Assembly: GCF_004363655.1 (NCBI RefSeq)
Contig: NZ_SNZH01000012.1
Location: 186,001-250,000 of the forward strand
DNA length: 64,000 nucleotides
Direction of reading: 5' to 3'
From: Tahibacter aquaticus
Lineage (GTDB): Bacteria; Pseudomonadota; Gammaproteobacteria; Xanthomonadales; Rhodanobacteraceae
The position numbers and the translations under genes are program-made. Below the pieces are notes generated by a model. It was not told the DNA's origin, did no database searches, and saw only the letters and a program-made list of their open reading frames with translations. Positions 48,257 to 61,720 of this stretch are shown here, piece by piece. Numbering within the stretch: the stretch's first letter is position 1; the number at the start of each line of letters is the position of its first letter.

Positions 48257-51112
48257 CTACGGCACGAATTCCTGCGTGCTGGTAGCAGCTGCCGTCGCCG
48301 CTGCCACGCCCACCGGCAGCGCGTGGTAGTTGTTGGTCAGCCAGCGTCCCAGCTGGCTCGCATACAGCGGCGAGCCCAGTACCGCGCTCTGCCCGCCCGG
48401 GATGATTTCGCTCGCCGCAATCGTCGGTGTCATTTCGCCGACGAAGCGCCGCGCCGGCCCGCTGGAATACATGAACTGGTTGACCGTATTGGCGCGGGTG
48501 TTGTGGCTGGATGCATCCACCGCATCGAAGCCGCCCGCGCGCGGCACGCCGGGCAGCGCGGGGGAATAGTTCACAAATCCATAAGGATTCGTTCCCGGCA
48601 GGTTGAACGGCCCGCCCAGCGGATGAGCGAAGACGATGCGATGCAGCTTGCCCCAGCGATAGTCGGCCAGCGTGGTGGAACCGTTGAACGCGGGTGCGAA
48701 ATCGGCGCTGGCAAACCGCGCCAGGCCGTCCTGCATGCTCTTGAGCAGCAGGTAGTCGCGTGCGTCTTCCGGCGTCGGTGCCGCCGGCACGCCGGTGGGC
48801 AGGGCGAAGAAATTCACGCCGGAAAGACCCTTGCCGCGCAGCTGGGCGAAATTGTCGAGCAGGAATTTGAGGCTGGTATAGCTGTCGGAACTATCCGGCA
48901 GGGCCGCGGCCAGGCCGACCTTGGTCAGCGTTGCATCGACCGTGTTGCGGATGGCGTACGAGCGCCAGATCGCGAACAGGCTCGCGGCGACGCTGGCATC
49001 GATTTCCGCCGCGCCGGGCTGCGGCAGCGCTGCCGGGTTGTCGCCCGGATCGAAGCCTTCGGGCACGCCGGTTGGCGTGCTGAAATTCCAGGCACCGATG
49101 CGCGTCACCGCTTCATCGACCTTGGCGTCGGCGGCCAGCGCCTTGAGCGGTTCCCAGGCACCGGCGGCCTTGGCCCGCGCCAGTGCATTGGTCAGGTAGG
49201 GCGAGACCAGTTCCGCGTCCATCAGCTGGTTGTTGGCCTGCAGCTTCTGCATGTCGGCGGCGGTGACTTTCTGGCCGGACTGGCGGTAGGCATCCAGCGC
49301 GCGGTCGATGCGGCCCATGCGATAGGCCGAGTAATTGAAGTTGAGGTAGTAGATGCCGCCGCCGCGGCGCGCCTGGTTCAGCGGGTTGTTGTCCAGCGTG
49401 GTGCCGACCGGGTCGTTGTTCGCATTGGCGATGTAACCCGAAGCCGGATTGATCACCTGCGGCATTTCCGCCACCGGCAGGATCTCGAACGGCGTGGCCT
49501 GGTTGGGCTGGCGGGTCTGCAGCGGCAGCCAGTCGTGCTTGAGCGCACCGGAACCGTCGCGGATCAGCCAGGGCGGACGTCCGCCGCCGGGCACGCCGGC
49601 CTGCAGGTCGGTGCGCAGAGGGGCCTCGGCACTGGTGAAATAGGCGATATTGCCGTCGACATCGGCATAGGCGAAATTCTGCGAGCCCACGTCGAAATAA
49701 CTCAGCGCCGTCTGGAACTCAGCCAGGTTGGTGGCGCGGTTGATGCGGCGGAACGATTCCAGCTCTGACGTCGCACCCCAGCCCGTATACGCCACCGACA
49801 GGCCGGTACTGCCCGAGATCTGCACGATCGGGCCGCGGTTGCGCCGCGGCACGATCACCGTGACCGCACCGCTGGTATAGCCGATGGAATTGTCGCGGCT
49901 CAGGTTGTTCGGCACGCCGTCACCGACTTTGTTCACATAGAAATTCTGGAACACCCACTCGACCGCTTCTTCCTTGCCATCGTGCACGGTCGCATACGGC
50001 AGGCCGTAGCTGTTCAGCACCAGGGTTTCCTGGAATACGTCGGTGACATCGAGCGGATTGGTCGTGGTGCCCCAGCACAGGCGGTCATTGCAGCCCTGGA
50101 TCACGCCGGGCGCGCCGGCCACGGTCACGCCGGTGACGTTCAGCGCCGGCGTGGTCGACGCCGACAGATGCTGCTCGACGAAGGTCGATGGCAGGGCCAG
50201 GCTCAGGTGCGGGTCATTCGCCAGGATGGCCTTGCCCGACTGGGTCATGCTGCCGGCGACGACCCATTCGTTGGAACCGGCGCGGCCTTCGCGCGGCTTG
50301 AGGTGCGGACCGATCAGCGGATGGTCGGCAATCTTGTCGCGGTAAGCCTGGGCCAGGGCCAGGGTCTGGGCGTCGATCAGCGGCACGCTGGCTGCCTTGG
50401 CCTGCTCCTGCAGCGACTTGGGATCGAGGCTGGCGGCCGGCGTCTGCGCCGTGGTGATGCGGTTGTCCGGCGGCGCGAAGCGATGCGTATCGCCGAAGTA
50501 CAGCGCGGCACCGTCGAAGCCGCCGGCCTGGCCGGCCTGCTGGTAGCCGCCCAGTTCCAGCGTGGTCTGTATATCCAGGTCGAACGACAGCTGGAACGCC
50601 AGCGCCTTGCCGATCACCACGCTGTCCACCGGCGACCAGGGCTCGACCTGGCTGATTTCCAGCGCCTGGTATTCCGGCGGCAGGCTGGGCGTGGTGCGCA
50701 GCCAGTAATTCACGCCGTCGGCATAGGCCTTGAGCCAGCCGCGCGTGTCGTCGCTGGCCGCCTGCCAGGTGGCCCAGGCCGCACGGCGCAGGCCGAGCGT
50801 GCGCGTCTGCACATCGTTGGCCAGCGCAGCCTGGCCGACCAGCTCGGCAACGGTGCCGCTGGCGCCGCGGCGGCTGAAATCCATCTGGAAGAAACGGTCG
50901 CGCGCATGCGCATAACCCTGCAGGAAGGCCAGGTCGAGTTCGTTCTGCGCCTTGATCAGCGGAATGCCTTCGGCATCCAGCGACAGGCTGGCGGCGGCGC
51001 GCAGTTCGGCCACCTTGATCGGTTCGGCACTGGCCGCGCCGGCCAGGGCCAGGCCGACGGCCAAGGCAAGAAGACGGCGGCAACGGCCGCCCTGCAGTGA
51101 GGATGGAAGCAT
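48257..51112 (-). CDS. Penicillin-acylase family N-terminal-nucleophile hydrolase
   Basis: A 951-aa precursor of the penicillin acylase family (relatives hydrolyse beta-lactams, acyl-homoserine lactones or aculeacin). A signal peptide covers about 1-27 (LALAVGLALAGAASAEP). The predicted cleavage site and nucleophile is Ser280 in AGSNEWVVAG. An oxyanion block ILANDPHLSLALPS follows, and VNPASGYIANANNDP lies later. Some members are quorum-quenching enzymes, but the substrate here is not readable. Start at 51112, chosen for the signal peptide. Confidence 0.9.
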   Translation of the reverse strand: MLPSSLQGGRCRRLLALAVGLALAGAASAEPIKVAELRAAASLSLDAEGIPLIKAQNELDLAFLQGYAHARDRFFQMDFSRRGASGTVAELVGQAALANDVQTRTLGLRRAAWATWQAASDDTRGWLKAYADGVNYWLRTTPSLPPEYQALEISQVEPWSPVDSVVIGKALAFQLSFDLDIQTTLELGGYQQAGQAGGFDGAALYFGDTHRFAPPDNRITTAQTPAASLDPKSLQEQAKAASVPLIDAQTLALAQAYRDKIADHPLIGPHLKPREGRAGSNEWVVAGSMTQSGKAILANDPHLSLALPSTFVEQHLSASTTPALNVTGVTVAGAPGVIQGCNDRLCWGTTTNPLDVTDVFQETLVLNSYGLPYATVHDGKEEAVEWVFQNFYVNKVGDGVPNNLSRDNSIGYTSGAVTVIVPRRNRGPIVQISGSTGLSVAYTGWGATSELESFRRINRATNLAEFQTALSYFDVGSQNFAYADVDGNIAYFTSAEAPLRTDLQAGVPGGGRPPWLIRDGSGALKHDWLPLQTRQPNQATPFEILPVAEMPQVINPASGYIANANNDPVGTTLDNNPLNQARRGGGIYYLNFNYSAYRMGRIDRALDAYRQSGQKVTAADMQKLQANNQLMDAELVSPYLTNALARAKAAGAWEPLKALAADAKVDEAVTRIGAWNFSTPTGVPEGFDPGDNPAALPQPGAAEIDASVAASLFAIWRSYAIRNTVDATLTKVGLAAALPDSSDSYTSLKFLLDNFAQLRGKGLSGVNFFALPTGVPAAPTPEDARDYLLLKSMQDGLARFASADFAPAFNGSTTLADYRWGKLHRIVFAHPLGGPFNLPGTNPYGFVNYSPALPGVPRAGGFDAVDASSHNTRANTVNQFMYSSGPARRFVGEMTPTIAASEIIPGGQSAVLGSPLYASQLGRWLTNNYHALPVGVAAATAAATSTQEFVP

Positions 51113-51476
51113 GATCGGTGTTCTCCCTGGCAAGCCGCATCGCGATCGCCGCGGCGGCGAACCCCGAGCGTATACGCCTGCGCCGGGTTGGGCATTCGGC
51201 GCTGCAACACGAACGTTTGAATGGTGCTGTGCACGATTGCGCAAAGCCGCCATTTCGCGGCGCCGGTCGTCGCGAAAAAGCGACCGCCCGCAGCCAGGCC
51301 GCCGCCGCGCCGCGTCTCGCTGCAGCCATCCGCAGCACTCGTCAAGCCTTGTTCGCAACAGCGCAGGCGACTAACCTGCCCGGTCCCGCGGCGCAGCAAC
51401 ACGCCGGTGCCGCAGGCCGCAAGATCCGCGCGCATCGCCGTCGTTGCCGTCCGCCAGCAATCCATTCCAGAGCTCG
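51113..51476. promoter_or_regulatory. Divergent region between the acylase and dnaE
   Basis: 364 bases with no gene. It should hold the acylase and dnaE promoters. The sequence is GC-rich and shows no clear hexamer pair. Confidence 0.45.
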
Positions 51477-55037
<3,561 letters not shown>

Positions 55038-55124
55038 GATGGAACAGCCTGCTGTTCGGCCAACCCGTCGCAGCGACCGGTCTAGCCGCTATACTGCGCG
55101 CCTTTGTCCGGCGCCGTTGCACGA

Positions 55125-56081
55125 ATGAACCCGAATTTCCTCGACTTCGAACAGCCTATCGCCGAACTGGAAGGTAAGATCCAGGAGCTGCGTCACGCCA
55201 GCCACGGCCAGGCATTCAACATCGACGAGGAAATCGCGCGCCTGCGCGACAAGCTCAAGATCAAGACGGCGGAAATCTTCAAGAACCTCACGCCGTGGCA
55301 GGTATCGCAGCTGGCGCGGCATCCGTCGCGGCCGTATACGCTCGACTACATCGGCGCGATCTGCGAAGAGTTTGTCGAACTGGCCGGCGACCGCGCCTAT
55401 GCCGACGACGCCGCCATTGTCGGCGGCATCGGCCGCATCGACGGCCGCAGTGTGCTGATCATCGGCCACCAGAAAGGCCGCGACACCAAGACCAAGATCC
55501 GGCGCAACTTCGGCATGCCCCGCCCCGAGGGCTACCGCAAGGCCTTGCGCCTCATGAAACTGGCGGAACGCTTCCGCCTGCCCATCATCACCTTCATCGA
55601 CACACCCGGCGCCTATCCCGGCGTCGGCGCGGAAGAACGCGGCCAGTCCGAAGCGATTGCACGCAACCTGCTGGAAATGTCCGAGCTGCGCGTGCCCATC
55701 ATCTGCACCGTGACTGGCGAAGGCGGCTCCGGCGGCGCGCTGGCCATCGGCGTCGGCGACCGCACCCTGATGCTCGAATACAGCACCTACTCGGTGATCA
55801 CGCCGGAAGGCTGCGCGTCCATCCTGTGGAAAAGTGCGGAAAAGGCAAAAGATGCCGCCGAAGTGATGGGCCTGACCGCGCCGCGCCTGCTGGAAAACGG
55901 CCTGATCGACCAGATCGTCAGCGAACCCCTCGGCGGCGCGCACCGCGATCCTGCCGGCATGGCGCAGAGACTCAAGGCCGTGCTGATCGGCCAGCTCGAC
56001 CTGCTCGAACGCCTCGACGCGCCGACCCTGCTGGAACAACGCTACCAACGTCTGCGCAAGTACGGCGCCTACAAGGGCTGA
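55125..56081 (+). CDS. accA: Acetyl-CoA carboxylase carboxyltransferase alpha subunit
   Basis: AccA (318 aa; E. coli 319) with AccD transfers the carboxyl from biotin to acetyl-CoA, the first step of fatty-acid synthesis. It opens [20 protein letters not shown], and the [16 protein letters not shown] turn and [16 protein letters not shown] are family landmarks. The dnaE-accA arrangement is typical of gammaproteobacteria. A TATACT -10-like hexamer lies at 55090 and a GAACAGC/GCTGTTC hairpin at 55042-55057, suggesting it has its own promoter. Confidence 0.97.
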   Translation: MNPNFLDFEQPIAELEGKIQELRHASHGQAFNIDEEIARLRDKLKIKTAEIFKNLTPWQVSQLARHPSRPYTLDYIGAICEEFVELAGDRAYADDAAIVGGIGRIDGRSVLIIGHQKGRDTKTKIRRNFGMPRPEGYRKALRLMKLAERFRLPIITFIDTPGAYPGVGAEERGQSEAIARNLLEMSELRVPIICTVTGEGGSGGALAIGVGDRTLMLEYSTYSVITPEGCASILWKSAEKAKDAAEVMGLTAPRLLENGLIDQIVSEPLGGAHRDPAGMAQRLKAVLIGQLDLLERLDAPTLLEQRYQRLRKYGAYKG

Positions 56082-56110
56082 CCAGGAATGCAGGCCCGGG
56101 ACGCCGCCGC

Positions 56111-57415
56111 ATGAACGCCCTGACCCTGCCGCAGCTGCTGCAATCCGCCCTCGCCGAACTGCCCCCCGGCCCGCTCTGCGTCGGCTACAGCGGCGGGCTC
56201 GACTCAGCGTCGCTGCTGCATGCACTGGCCGAACTGCCGGCGGCGCGCGCGCGCGGCCTCAGCGCCATCCATGTCGACCACGGCCTGCACGCCGACAGCA
56301 GCGACTGGGCCCTGCATTGCCAGCACACCGCCGCCGCATTGCAACTGCCGCTGCGCATCGTGCGCGTCGCCGTGCCGCGCGACAGCGCACACGGCCTGGA
56401 AGCCGCCGCCCGCACCGCGCGCATGGCCGCCTTCCGCCAGCACCTGCCGGCCACCGGCGTGCTGGTACTCGCCCACCACGCCGACGACCAGAGCGAAACC
56501 GTGCTGCTGAAACTGCTGCGCGGCGCCGGCCCCGAAGGCCTGCGCGGCATGCGCGCCCTGCGCCGCTTCGGCAACGGCCGCCTGTGGCGCCCGCTGCTGG
56601 CCATGCCGCGCAGCCGCCTGCAGGACTACGCCCAGGTCCAGGCACTGGAATGGATCGACGACCCGAGCAATGCCGACACCCGCCACGCGCGCAACTTCCT
56701 GCGCCAGGCCGTGCTGCCGCTGCTGCGCACGCGCTGGCCGCAGCTGGATACCGCCATCGGCCACAGCGCGCGCTGGCAGGCCGCCGCCGCCGAACAACTG
56801 GACACCGACGCACAACAGGCCCTGGCGCAGTGCCAGGGCCTGGACCCGGCCACCCTGTACTGGCAGCGCTGGCTGGAACTGGGCGACGCCCTGCGCACGC
56901 TGGTACTGCGCCAGTGGCTGCGCGGCCTGAACCTTTCCACTCCCGAACATGTGCATATTGACCAACTGCAGCGGCAGCTGAGCCAGGCCCAGGACGACCG
57001 CAACCCCCGCGTAGGCTGGCCCGGCGCCGAACTGCGCCGCTACCGCGAGCTGATCTACGCACTGGCGCCGCTGGCACCGCTGCCGGCCGACTGGCAGGCC
57101 GACTGGGACGGCCTGGCGCCCGCCGTGCTGCCCGATGGCAGCTGCCTGCAACTGCAGCCGCCACCGCCGCAGGCACTGGCCCTGAGCGTCAGCCTGCGCC
57201 GCGGCGGCGAACGCCTGCGCCCGGCCGGCGATGCGCATACGCGCGACCTGCGCGACCTGCTGCAGCAAGGCGGCATTCCGCCCTGGCTGCGCGGACGCCT
57301 GCCCCTGGTCCATGCCGGCGGCGAGCTGATCGCCGTAGCCGACCTGTGGCGCAGCGACAGCGCCGAAGCGATCCTCGGCACGGGTCAACTGCGCTTTATT
57401 CCGGCAGATACGTGA
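56111..57415 (+). CDS. tilS: tRNA(Ile)-lysidine synthase
   Basis: TilS (434 aa) puts lysidine on C34 of the AUA-reading tRNA-Ile. The ATP-pyrophosphatase P-loop SGGLDS is at residues 27-32, and GVLVLAHHADDQSETVLLK is the conserved following block. A C-terminal tRNA-binding domain is present. It starts 29 bases after accA. Confidence 0.94.
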   Translation: MNALTLPQLLQSALAELPPGPLCVGYSGGLDSASLLHALAELPAARARGLSAIHVDHGLHADSSDWALHCQHTAAALQLPLRIVRVAVPRDSAHGLEAAARTARMAAFRQHLPATGVLVLAHHADDQSETVLLKLLRGAGPEGLRGMRALRRFGNGRLWRPLLAMPRSRLQDYAQVQALEWIDDPSNADTRHARNFLRQAVLPLLRTRWPQLDTAIGHSARWQAAAAEQLDTDAQQALAQCQGLDPATLYWQRWLELGDALRTLVLRQWLRGLNLSTPEHVHIDQLQRQLSQAQDDRNPRVGWPGAELRRYRELIYALAPLAPLPADWQADWDGLAPAVLPDGSCLQLQPPPPQALALSVSLRRGGERLRPAGDAHTRDLRDLLQQGGIPPWLRGRLPLVHAGGELIAVADLWRSDSAEAILGTGQLRFIPADT

Positions 57416-57511
57416 GCACGCTCTCGTTTCCGGCCACGTCACTGGATTTCCGTACCAAAGTGTCTGCAGTTGCGATTGACCGCCCACAATCACTACGTTA
57501 GGTTTCGTGCC

Positions 57512-57766
57512 ATGTCCAATGTCGCCACCCAGACTCCGAACCAGATCGTCGACTTCGAAAAGTCGCTGGACGAGCTAGAACAGCTCGTCTCCCGCATGGA
57601 ACACGGCGATCTCAGCCTCGACGATTCGCTGTCCTCGTTCGAGCGCGGCGTGGCCCTGTACCGCAACTGCCAGAACGCGCTGGAACAGGCCGAACTGCGC
57701 GTACGCCTGCTGCTCGATCCGACCGACCCGGACAGCGCCGTTCCGTTCCACCCCGAAACACCTTGA
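57512..57766 (+). CDS. xseB: Exodeoxyribonuclease VII small subunit
   Basis: An 84-aa three-helix subunit of exonuclease VII, which with XseA degrades single-stranded DNA. It has the expected size and pattern (FEKSLDELEQLVSRMEHGD, then LSSFERGVALYRNCQNALEQ). The ATG at 57512 is preferred over in-frame starts upstream. The ispA start overlaps its stop (TGATG). Confidence 0.94.
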   Translation: MSNVATQTPNQIVDFEKSLDELEQLVSRMEHGDLSLDDSLSSFERGVALYRNCQNALEQAELRVRLLLDPTDPDSAVPFHPETP

Positions 57767-58686
57767 TGAATTCCGCTGCCGTACCCACGCCGCCGGCCAC
57801 CCTGGCGGCGAGCCTGCTCGCCTATTCCGAGCGCGCCGAAACCGCCCTGGCACGCCTGCTGCCACCGCAAGACCAGCCCCCGGTCGAACTGCACCGCGCC
57901 ATGCATTACGCCGTACTCGGCGGCGGCAAGCGCCTGCGACCGCTGCTGGTCTACGCCACCGGCCGCGCCCTCGGCGCCAGCCTCGACCAGCTCGACGCCG
58001 CCGCCGCGGCCGTTGAAATCATCCATGCATATTCACTGGCCCACGACGACCTGCCGGCCATGGACGACGACGACCTGCGCCGCGGCCGTCCCACCTGCCA
58101 CATCGTCTTCGGCGAAGCCATGGCCATCCTCGCCGGCGACGCCCTGCAAGCCCTCGCGTTCGAACTGCTCGCCGCCGACGCCGCCCTGCGCGTGACGCCC
58201 GCCGTGCGCGTGGAAATGCTGCGCGTACTCGGCGCCGCCTGCGGCTCGCACGGCATGGCCGGCGGCCAGGCACTCGACCTCGCCGCCGTCGGCAAGCTGC
58301 TCAGCCCCGCCGAACTCGAACGCATGCACAGCCACAAGACCGGCGCCCTGATCCGCGCCTCGGTCCGCCTGGGCGCCCTGGCCGCCGGCTGCAGCGACAC
58401 CGGCCGGCTGGACGCCCTCGAACGCTACGGCCACTGCATCGGCCTGGCCTTCCAGATCCGCGACGACATCCTCGACATCGAAGGCGAAAGCCACGTCATC
58501 GGCAAGACTGCCGGCAAAGACGTCGCCAACGACAAACCCACCTACCCGGCCATCCACGGCCTGGAACCTTCACGCCGTCTGCTCGCCGACCTCACCGGCG
58601 AAGCGCTGGGCGCCATTGCGCCGTTCGGGCCGGATGTGGATGAACTGGCGCAGATTGCGCGGTTCGTGGCGGAGCGCGCGAGCTAG
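57766..58686 (+). CDS. ispA: Farnesyl diphosphate synthase
   Basis: A short-chain polyprenyl synthase (306 aa) that makes farnesyl diphosphate for quinones and bactoprenol. The first aspartate-rich motif DDLPAMDDDD is at 94-103 and the second DDILD at 233-237. GGGKRLRPLLVY is the conserved entry. The xseB-ispA coupling is the usual gammaproteobacterial arrangement. The downstream dxs gene, often present, is not seen in this window. Confidence 0.95.
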   Translation: MNSAAVPTPPATLAASLLAYSERAETALARLLPPQDQPPVELHRAMHYAVLGGGKRLRPLLVYATGRALGASLDQLDAAAAAVEIIHAYSLAHDDLPAMDDDDLRRGRPTCHIVFGEAMAILAGDALQALAFELLAADAALRVTPAVRVEMLRVLGAACGSHGMAGGQALDLAAVGKLLSPAELERMHSHKTGALIRASVRLGALAAGCSDTGRLDALERYGHCIGLAFQIRDDILDIEGESHVIGKTAGKDVANDKPTYPAIHGLEPSRRLLADLTGEALGAIAPFGPDVDELAQIARFVAERAS

Positions 58687-58980
58687 CGCTGGAGTAGCTT
58701 CCGGCAAGGCGCAGTCGAATGCCAATGCCTGGCCTCCCCGCAGCAAGCCACGACGGCGAAAGCGCCGCACCGCAGCCCCCCGCTGGGCGCGGGCCAAGGC
58801 CTTCGCCAACAAACCCTTGCCTCGCGTGGCCGGAATGGCACGACGCGAGCCGCTCTTGCGGCGCTCGCTGGGCCGGGCTTTGGTCGGCCTGGCCTCTACC
58901 CCGGCGCCAGAGCCTCGCTGTTATCGCCGCGCAGGCTTACCGCCGACAAACCTTGCGCTGAGGCCCACTTGACCGCCTGC

Positions 58981-59022
58981 GCCCTCACCTAACCGCCCCC
59001 CCCCCAGCGAGCTTGGGCGAGA
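58981..59022. repeat. Partial family-3 element
   Basis: GCCCTCACCTAACC then a C-run, then AGCGAGCTTGGGCGAGAGGG, matching the left half of the larger element at 63731-63852. It seems truncated. Confidence 0.45.
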
Positions 59023-59170
59023 GGGACCCACATCAGAAGCCACGCCGTCTGCAAAGACATCTCGGACCACGCAGAGCCGCGCAAAGCAGGCCGCCGCCAG
59101 TCGCAGGAGATCCGCGGGTTGATAACGAAGTTGCGGCCATAGCTGTCGCTGCGGTCGCCGTTAGAGAAAG

Positions 59171-59438
59171 AAGGTCGCGCGCCGCAGGCGGGCGAAACCG
59201 CCTTTGCTTTCCCTCGGATACCCAACGAAAAGAAGCCGCCCGAGGCAGGCAAAATCGCCTTCGCTTGACCTCGGATACCCAACAAAGAGAGGTCGCCGAA
59301 GGCTGGCGAAACCACTCTGGCCTTGGCACTAAACAAACGAAGGTCGCGCGCCGCAGGCGGGCGAAACCGCCTTTGCCTGGCCTTTTGGATACACAACGAA
59401 AAGCGGACGAAACCGCTTTTGCCTTCCGTTCAAAAACG
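59171..59438 (+). repeat. Tandem array of about five hairpin units of 52-62 bases
   Basis: Units 59171-59230, 59231-59287, 59288-59339, 59340-59401 and 59402-59438 (short). Each has AAGGTCGC-type opening, GGCGGGCGAAACCGCC (or a variant) hairpin, TTTGC, and CGGATACCCAACGAAA-like end. The first 37 bases of units 1 and 4 are identical; the others are degenerate. The array lies between ispA and a lipoprotein gene. Confidence 0.8.
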
Positions 59439-59441
59439 CCC

Positions 59442-59457
59442 TTTTCGCGCGCGAAAA
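59442..59457. other. Perfect 16-base palindrome
   Basis: TTTTCGCGCGCGAAAA, immediately after the tandem array. It could be a protein-binding site or a terminator-like hairpin. Confidence 0.5.
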
Positions 59458-59661
59458 AATCCCCAGCGGCCCCGCCGCCAAAAACCCACGGAATCCCCCT
59501 ACACCCCCAATAACGCAAAACACCGCCAAAACCAGACATCCTGGCCAACAAACCCGAAAAACGCGCCAAACCCCGCAATTCCTGGGCTAAGATCCCCCAA
59601 CGAAACACTGATGAGACCTGAGCGAGGCGCCCCCGGCGCCCGCCACTCGGAGGATGGTGCG

Positions 59662-61719
59662 ATGGGGAGATCGCCGTTTCACGGGCTGCTGGCCGGCTTC
59701 TGCCTGGCCCTGGCCGCCTGTAGTGGGGGCAGCAATTCCGGCAGCACGGTAGGTACCGCGCCGCCGACCAATCCGCCCCCCGGTTCTACCGACTCCGGCT
59801 GTAGCGGGTCGTGCGGCAATGCCCAGTCGTTCCTCAGCGAAGACGATGTGCGCAAGGTCATTGCCCAGGGCGTGGCCGAGGCGCGCGCGCAGGGACGTCC
59901 GGCCACCTTCGTCGTCGTCGACCGCGTCGGCAACGTGCTCGCCGCCTATGCCATGGCCGGCGCACCGCCGACGGTCAAGGTCAGCTCCGGCCGCGGCGTG
60001 GTCGGCGGGCTGGAAGGGCTGGACGTACCCGCCGAATTCGCCGCTATCGCCAAGGCGCTGACCGCCGTCTACTTCTCTTCCGAAGGCAATGCCTTCACCT
60101 CGCGCACCGCCGGCCAGATCGCGCAGGAACACTTCAACCCCGGCGACCGCACCGCGCCTTCCGGCCCGCTGTTCGGCGTGCAGTTCTCGCAGCTGCCCTG
60201 CTCGGATATCAGCGCGCGCTTCACCAGTGGCACCGGCGCCGGGCCGCACCGCTCGCCCATCGGCCTGTCGCCCGATCCCGGCGGCATTCCGCTGTACAAG
60301 GCCGGCGTGCCCGTCGGCGCCGTCGCCGCGGCCGGCGTCGACGATACCTACGGCCTCGACGACAACGCCGGCGACCGCGACCGCAACCTCGACGAATACG
60401 CCGCGCTGGCCGCCACCTACGGCTTCGCCGCACCGCAGGACCGCCGCGCCGACCGCATCACCGCCGGCGGCCTGACCCTGCGTTTTACCGATGTGGAATT
60501 TTCCGAACTGGCGCGCGACCCGGCCACCGCGCCGGCCTTCGCCAGCCTCACGCCCGCCGACGGCGCCCTGCTGCGCGTACCCGGCTATGCCGACCCGGTG
60601 GTGCTGCGCGGCCTGGCCCTGGGCACGGTGGAATCGGGCATACGTCCGGATACCACCGACTACCCCGGCCTCGACGCCTTCGTCCTCGACGACGGCAGCG
60701 GCACCAACCGCTATCCGCCGCGTGCCGGTACCGACGGCGCCGCCGCGCTGAATGCGGCCGAAGTGCGCACCATCGTGCAGGAAGCGCTGAAAGTCGCCGC
60801 GCGCACCCGCGCCCAGGTGCGCAAGCCGCTGGGTTCCCGCGCCGGCGAAACCGTCGTCGTGGTCGATACCAACGGCGCCGTGCTGGCGCTGGCGCGCTCG
60901 CGCGATGCGCTGGTCGATGCGGTCGACGTCACCACGCAGAAAGCGCGCACCGCCGCGTTCTTCTCCGGCACCTATACCGCCGGCGACATCGCCCTGTCGC
61001 CGACCGCGCGCTACCTGCGCGCCGCACTCAACCTCGGCGCCGGCCGCGTCGACCTGTTCACCGTGGCGCAAAGCGCGCCGGCCGCCTACGTGCCGCTGCT
61101 GCGCGGCTTCCTCGGCCTGCCCCAGGCCTGGAGCGACGGCCAGGTCGCCTATTCCCTGCGCACCATCGGCAACCTGTCGCGGCCGTTCTATCCCGATGGC
61201 GTGCCCGGCACGCCGCCCGGTCCGCTCAGCCTGGCGTTCGCGCGCTGGAGCCCGTTCCAGGACGGCCTGGAACTCGACCTCGTCTACAACCAGATCGCCG
61301 CCCACGTCGCCTTCTACCTCAACCAGAAAGGCCTCGCGCTGACCCTGGACGGCGTACCCGCCGCACCCGCGCCGACGCCGGCCGATCCGATTCCCGTGCC
61401 CGATGTCGGCCGCAACTGCACCGGCATCCCGCGCCTGCCCAACGGCATCACCCTGTTCGGCGGCGGCTTCCCCATCTACCGCGGCAACGTGCTCGTCGGC
61501 GGCGTCGCCGCCTCGGGCGACGGCACCGACCAGAGCGACCTGGTCGCCTTCCTCGGCCTGCACAACGCCGGCGTCGCGCTGAACACCGGCGTCGGCAACG
61601 CGCCCGTGAACCTGCGCGCCGACAAGCTGGTGCCCTCGGGCGCGCGGCTTTCGTACGTGCAATGCCCGCAATCGCCGTTCCTCAATTCCACCGAGCAGTT
61701 CGTCTGCGAGGGCAAGTGA
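59662..61719 (+). CDS. Lipoprotein with two GlcG/HbpS-like heme-binding domains
   Basis: 685 aa. A lipoprotein signal ends LALAACSGG (Cys20), followed by a Gly/Ser/Pro linker. Two domains of the GlcG/HbpS (DUF336) fold are seen: LSEDDVRKVIAQGVAEARAQ and FVVVDRVGNVLAAYAM (about 55-100), and LNAAEVRTIVQEALKVAART with VVVVDTNGAVLALARS (about 365-415). HbpS binds heme and senses redox stress; GlcG is a glycolate-locus protein. It probably sits on the outer membrane and acts with the barrel gene that follows by 1 base. RBS GGAGG before the ATG at 59662. Confidence 0.8.
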   Translation: MGRSPFHGLLAGFCLALAACSGGSNSGSTVGTAPPTNPPPGSTDSGCSGSCGNAQSFLSEDDVRKVIAQGVAEARAQGRPATFVVVDRVGNVLAAYAMAGAPPTVKVSSGRGVVGGLEGLDVPAEFAAIAKALTAVYFSSEGNAFTSRTAGQIAQEHFNPGDRTAPSGPLFGVQFSQLPCSDISARFTSGTGAGPHRSPIGLSPDPGGIPLYKAGVPVGAVAAAGVDDTYGLDDNAGDRDRNLDEYAALAATYGFAAPQDRRADRITAGGLTLRFTDVEFSELARDPATAPAFASLTPADGALLRVPGYADPVVLRGLALGTVESGIRPDTTDYPGLDAFVLDDGSGTNRYPPRAGTDGAAALNAAEVRTIVQEALKVAARTRAQVRKPLGSRAGETVVVVDTNGAVLALARSRDALVDAVDVTTQKARTAAFFSGTYTAGDIALSPTARYLRAALNLGAGRVDLFTVAQSAPAAYVPLLRGFLGLPQAWSDGQVAYSLRTIGNLSRPFYPDGVPGTPPGPLSLAFARWSPFQDGLELDLVYNQIAAHVAFYLNQKGLALTLDGVPAAPAPTPADPIPVPDVGRNCTGIPRLPNGITLFGGGFPIYRGNVLVGGVAASGDGTDQSDLVAFLGLHNAGVALNTGVGNAPVNLRADKLVPSGARLSYVQCPQSPFLNSTEQFVCEGK

Positions 61720-61720
61720 C

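Larger units (their letters stand above)
58687..59661. other. Long gene-free, repeat-rich stretch
   Basis: 975 bases with no supported gene. From left to right: GC-rich filler; a family-3 partial at about 58981-59022; about five tandem hairpin units (59171-59438); a 16-base palindrome (59442-59457); and an A/C-rich, G/T-poor stretch (59457-59600) ahead of the lipoprotein gene. Several open frames here are shared with the tandem units and are not protein-like. Confidence 0.6.

Noticed and set aside
46054-48285. 743-residue frame antisense to the TPR-sulfotransferase
   Set aside because: Antisense shadow that also runs through two repeats.
59013-59513. 166-residue frame across the tandem hairpin array
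   Set aside because: The same RRSRAAGGRNRL-like peptide recurs with the repeat unit; it reflects the repeats, not a gene.
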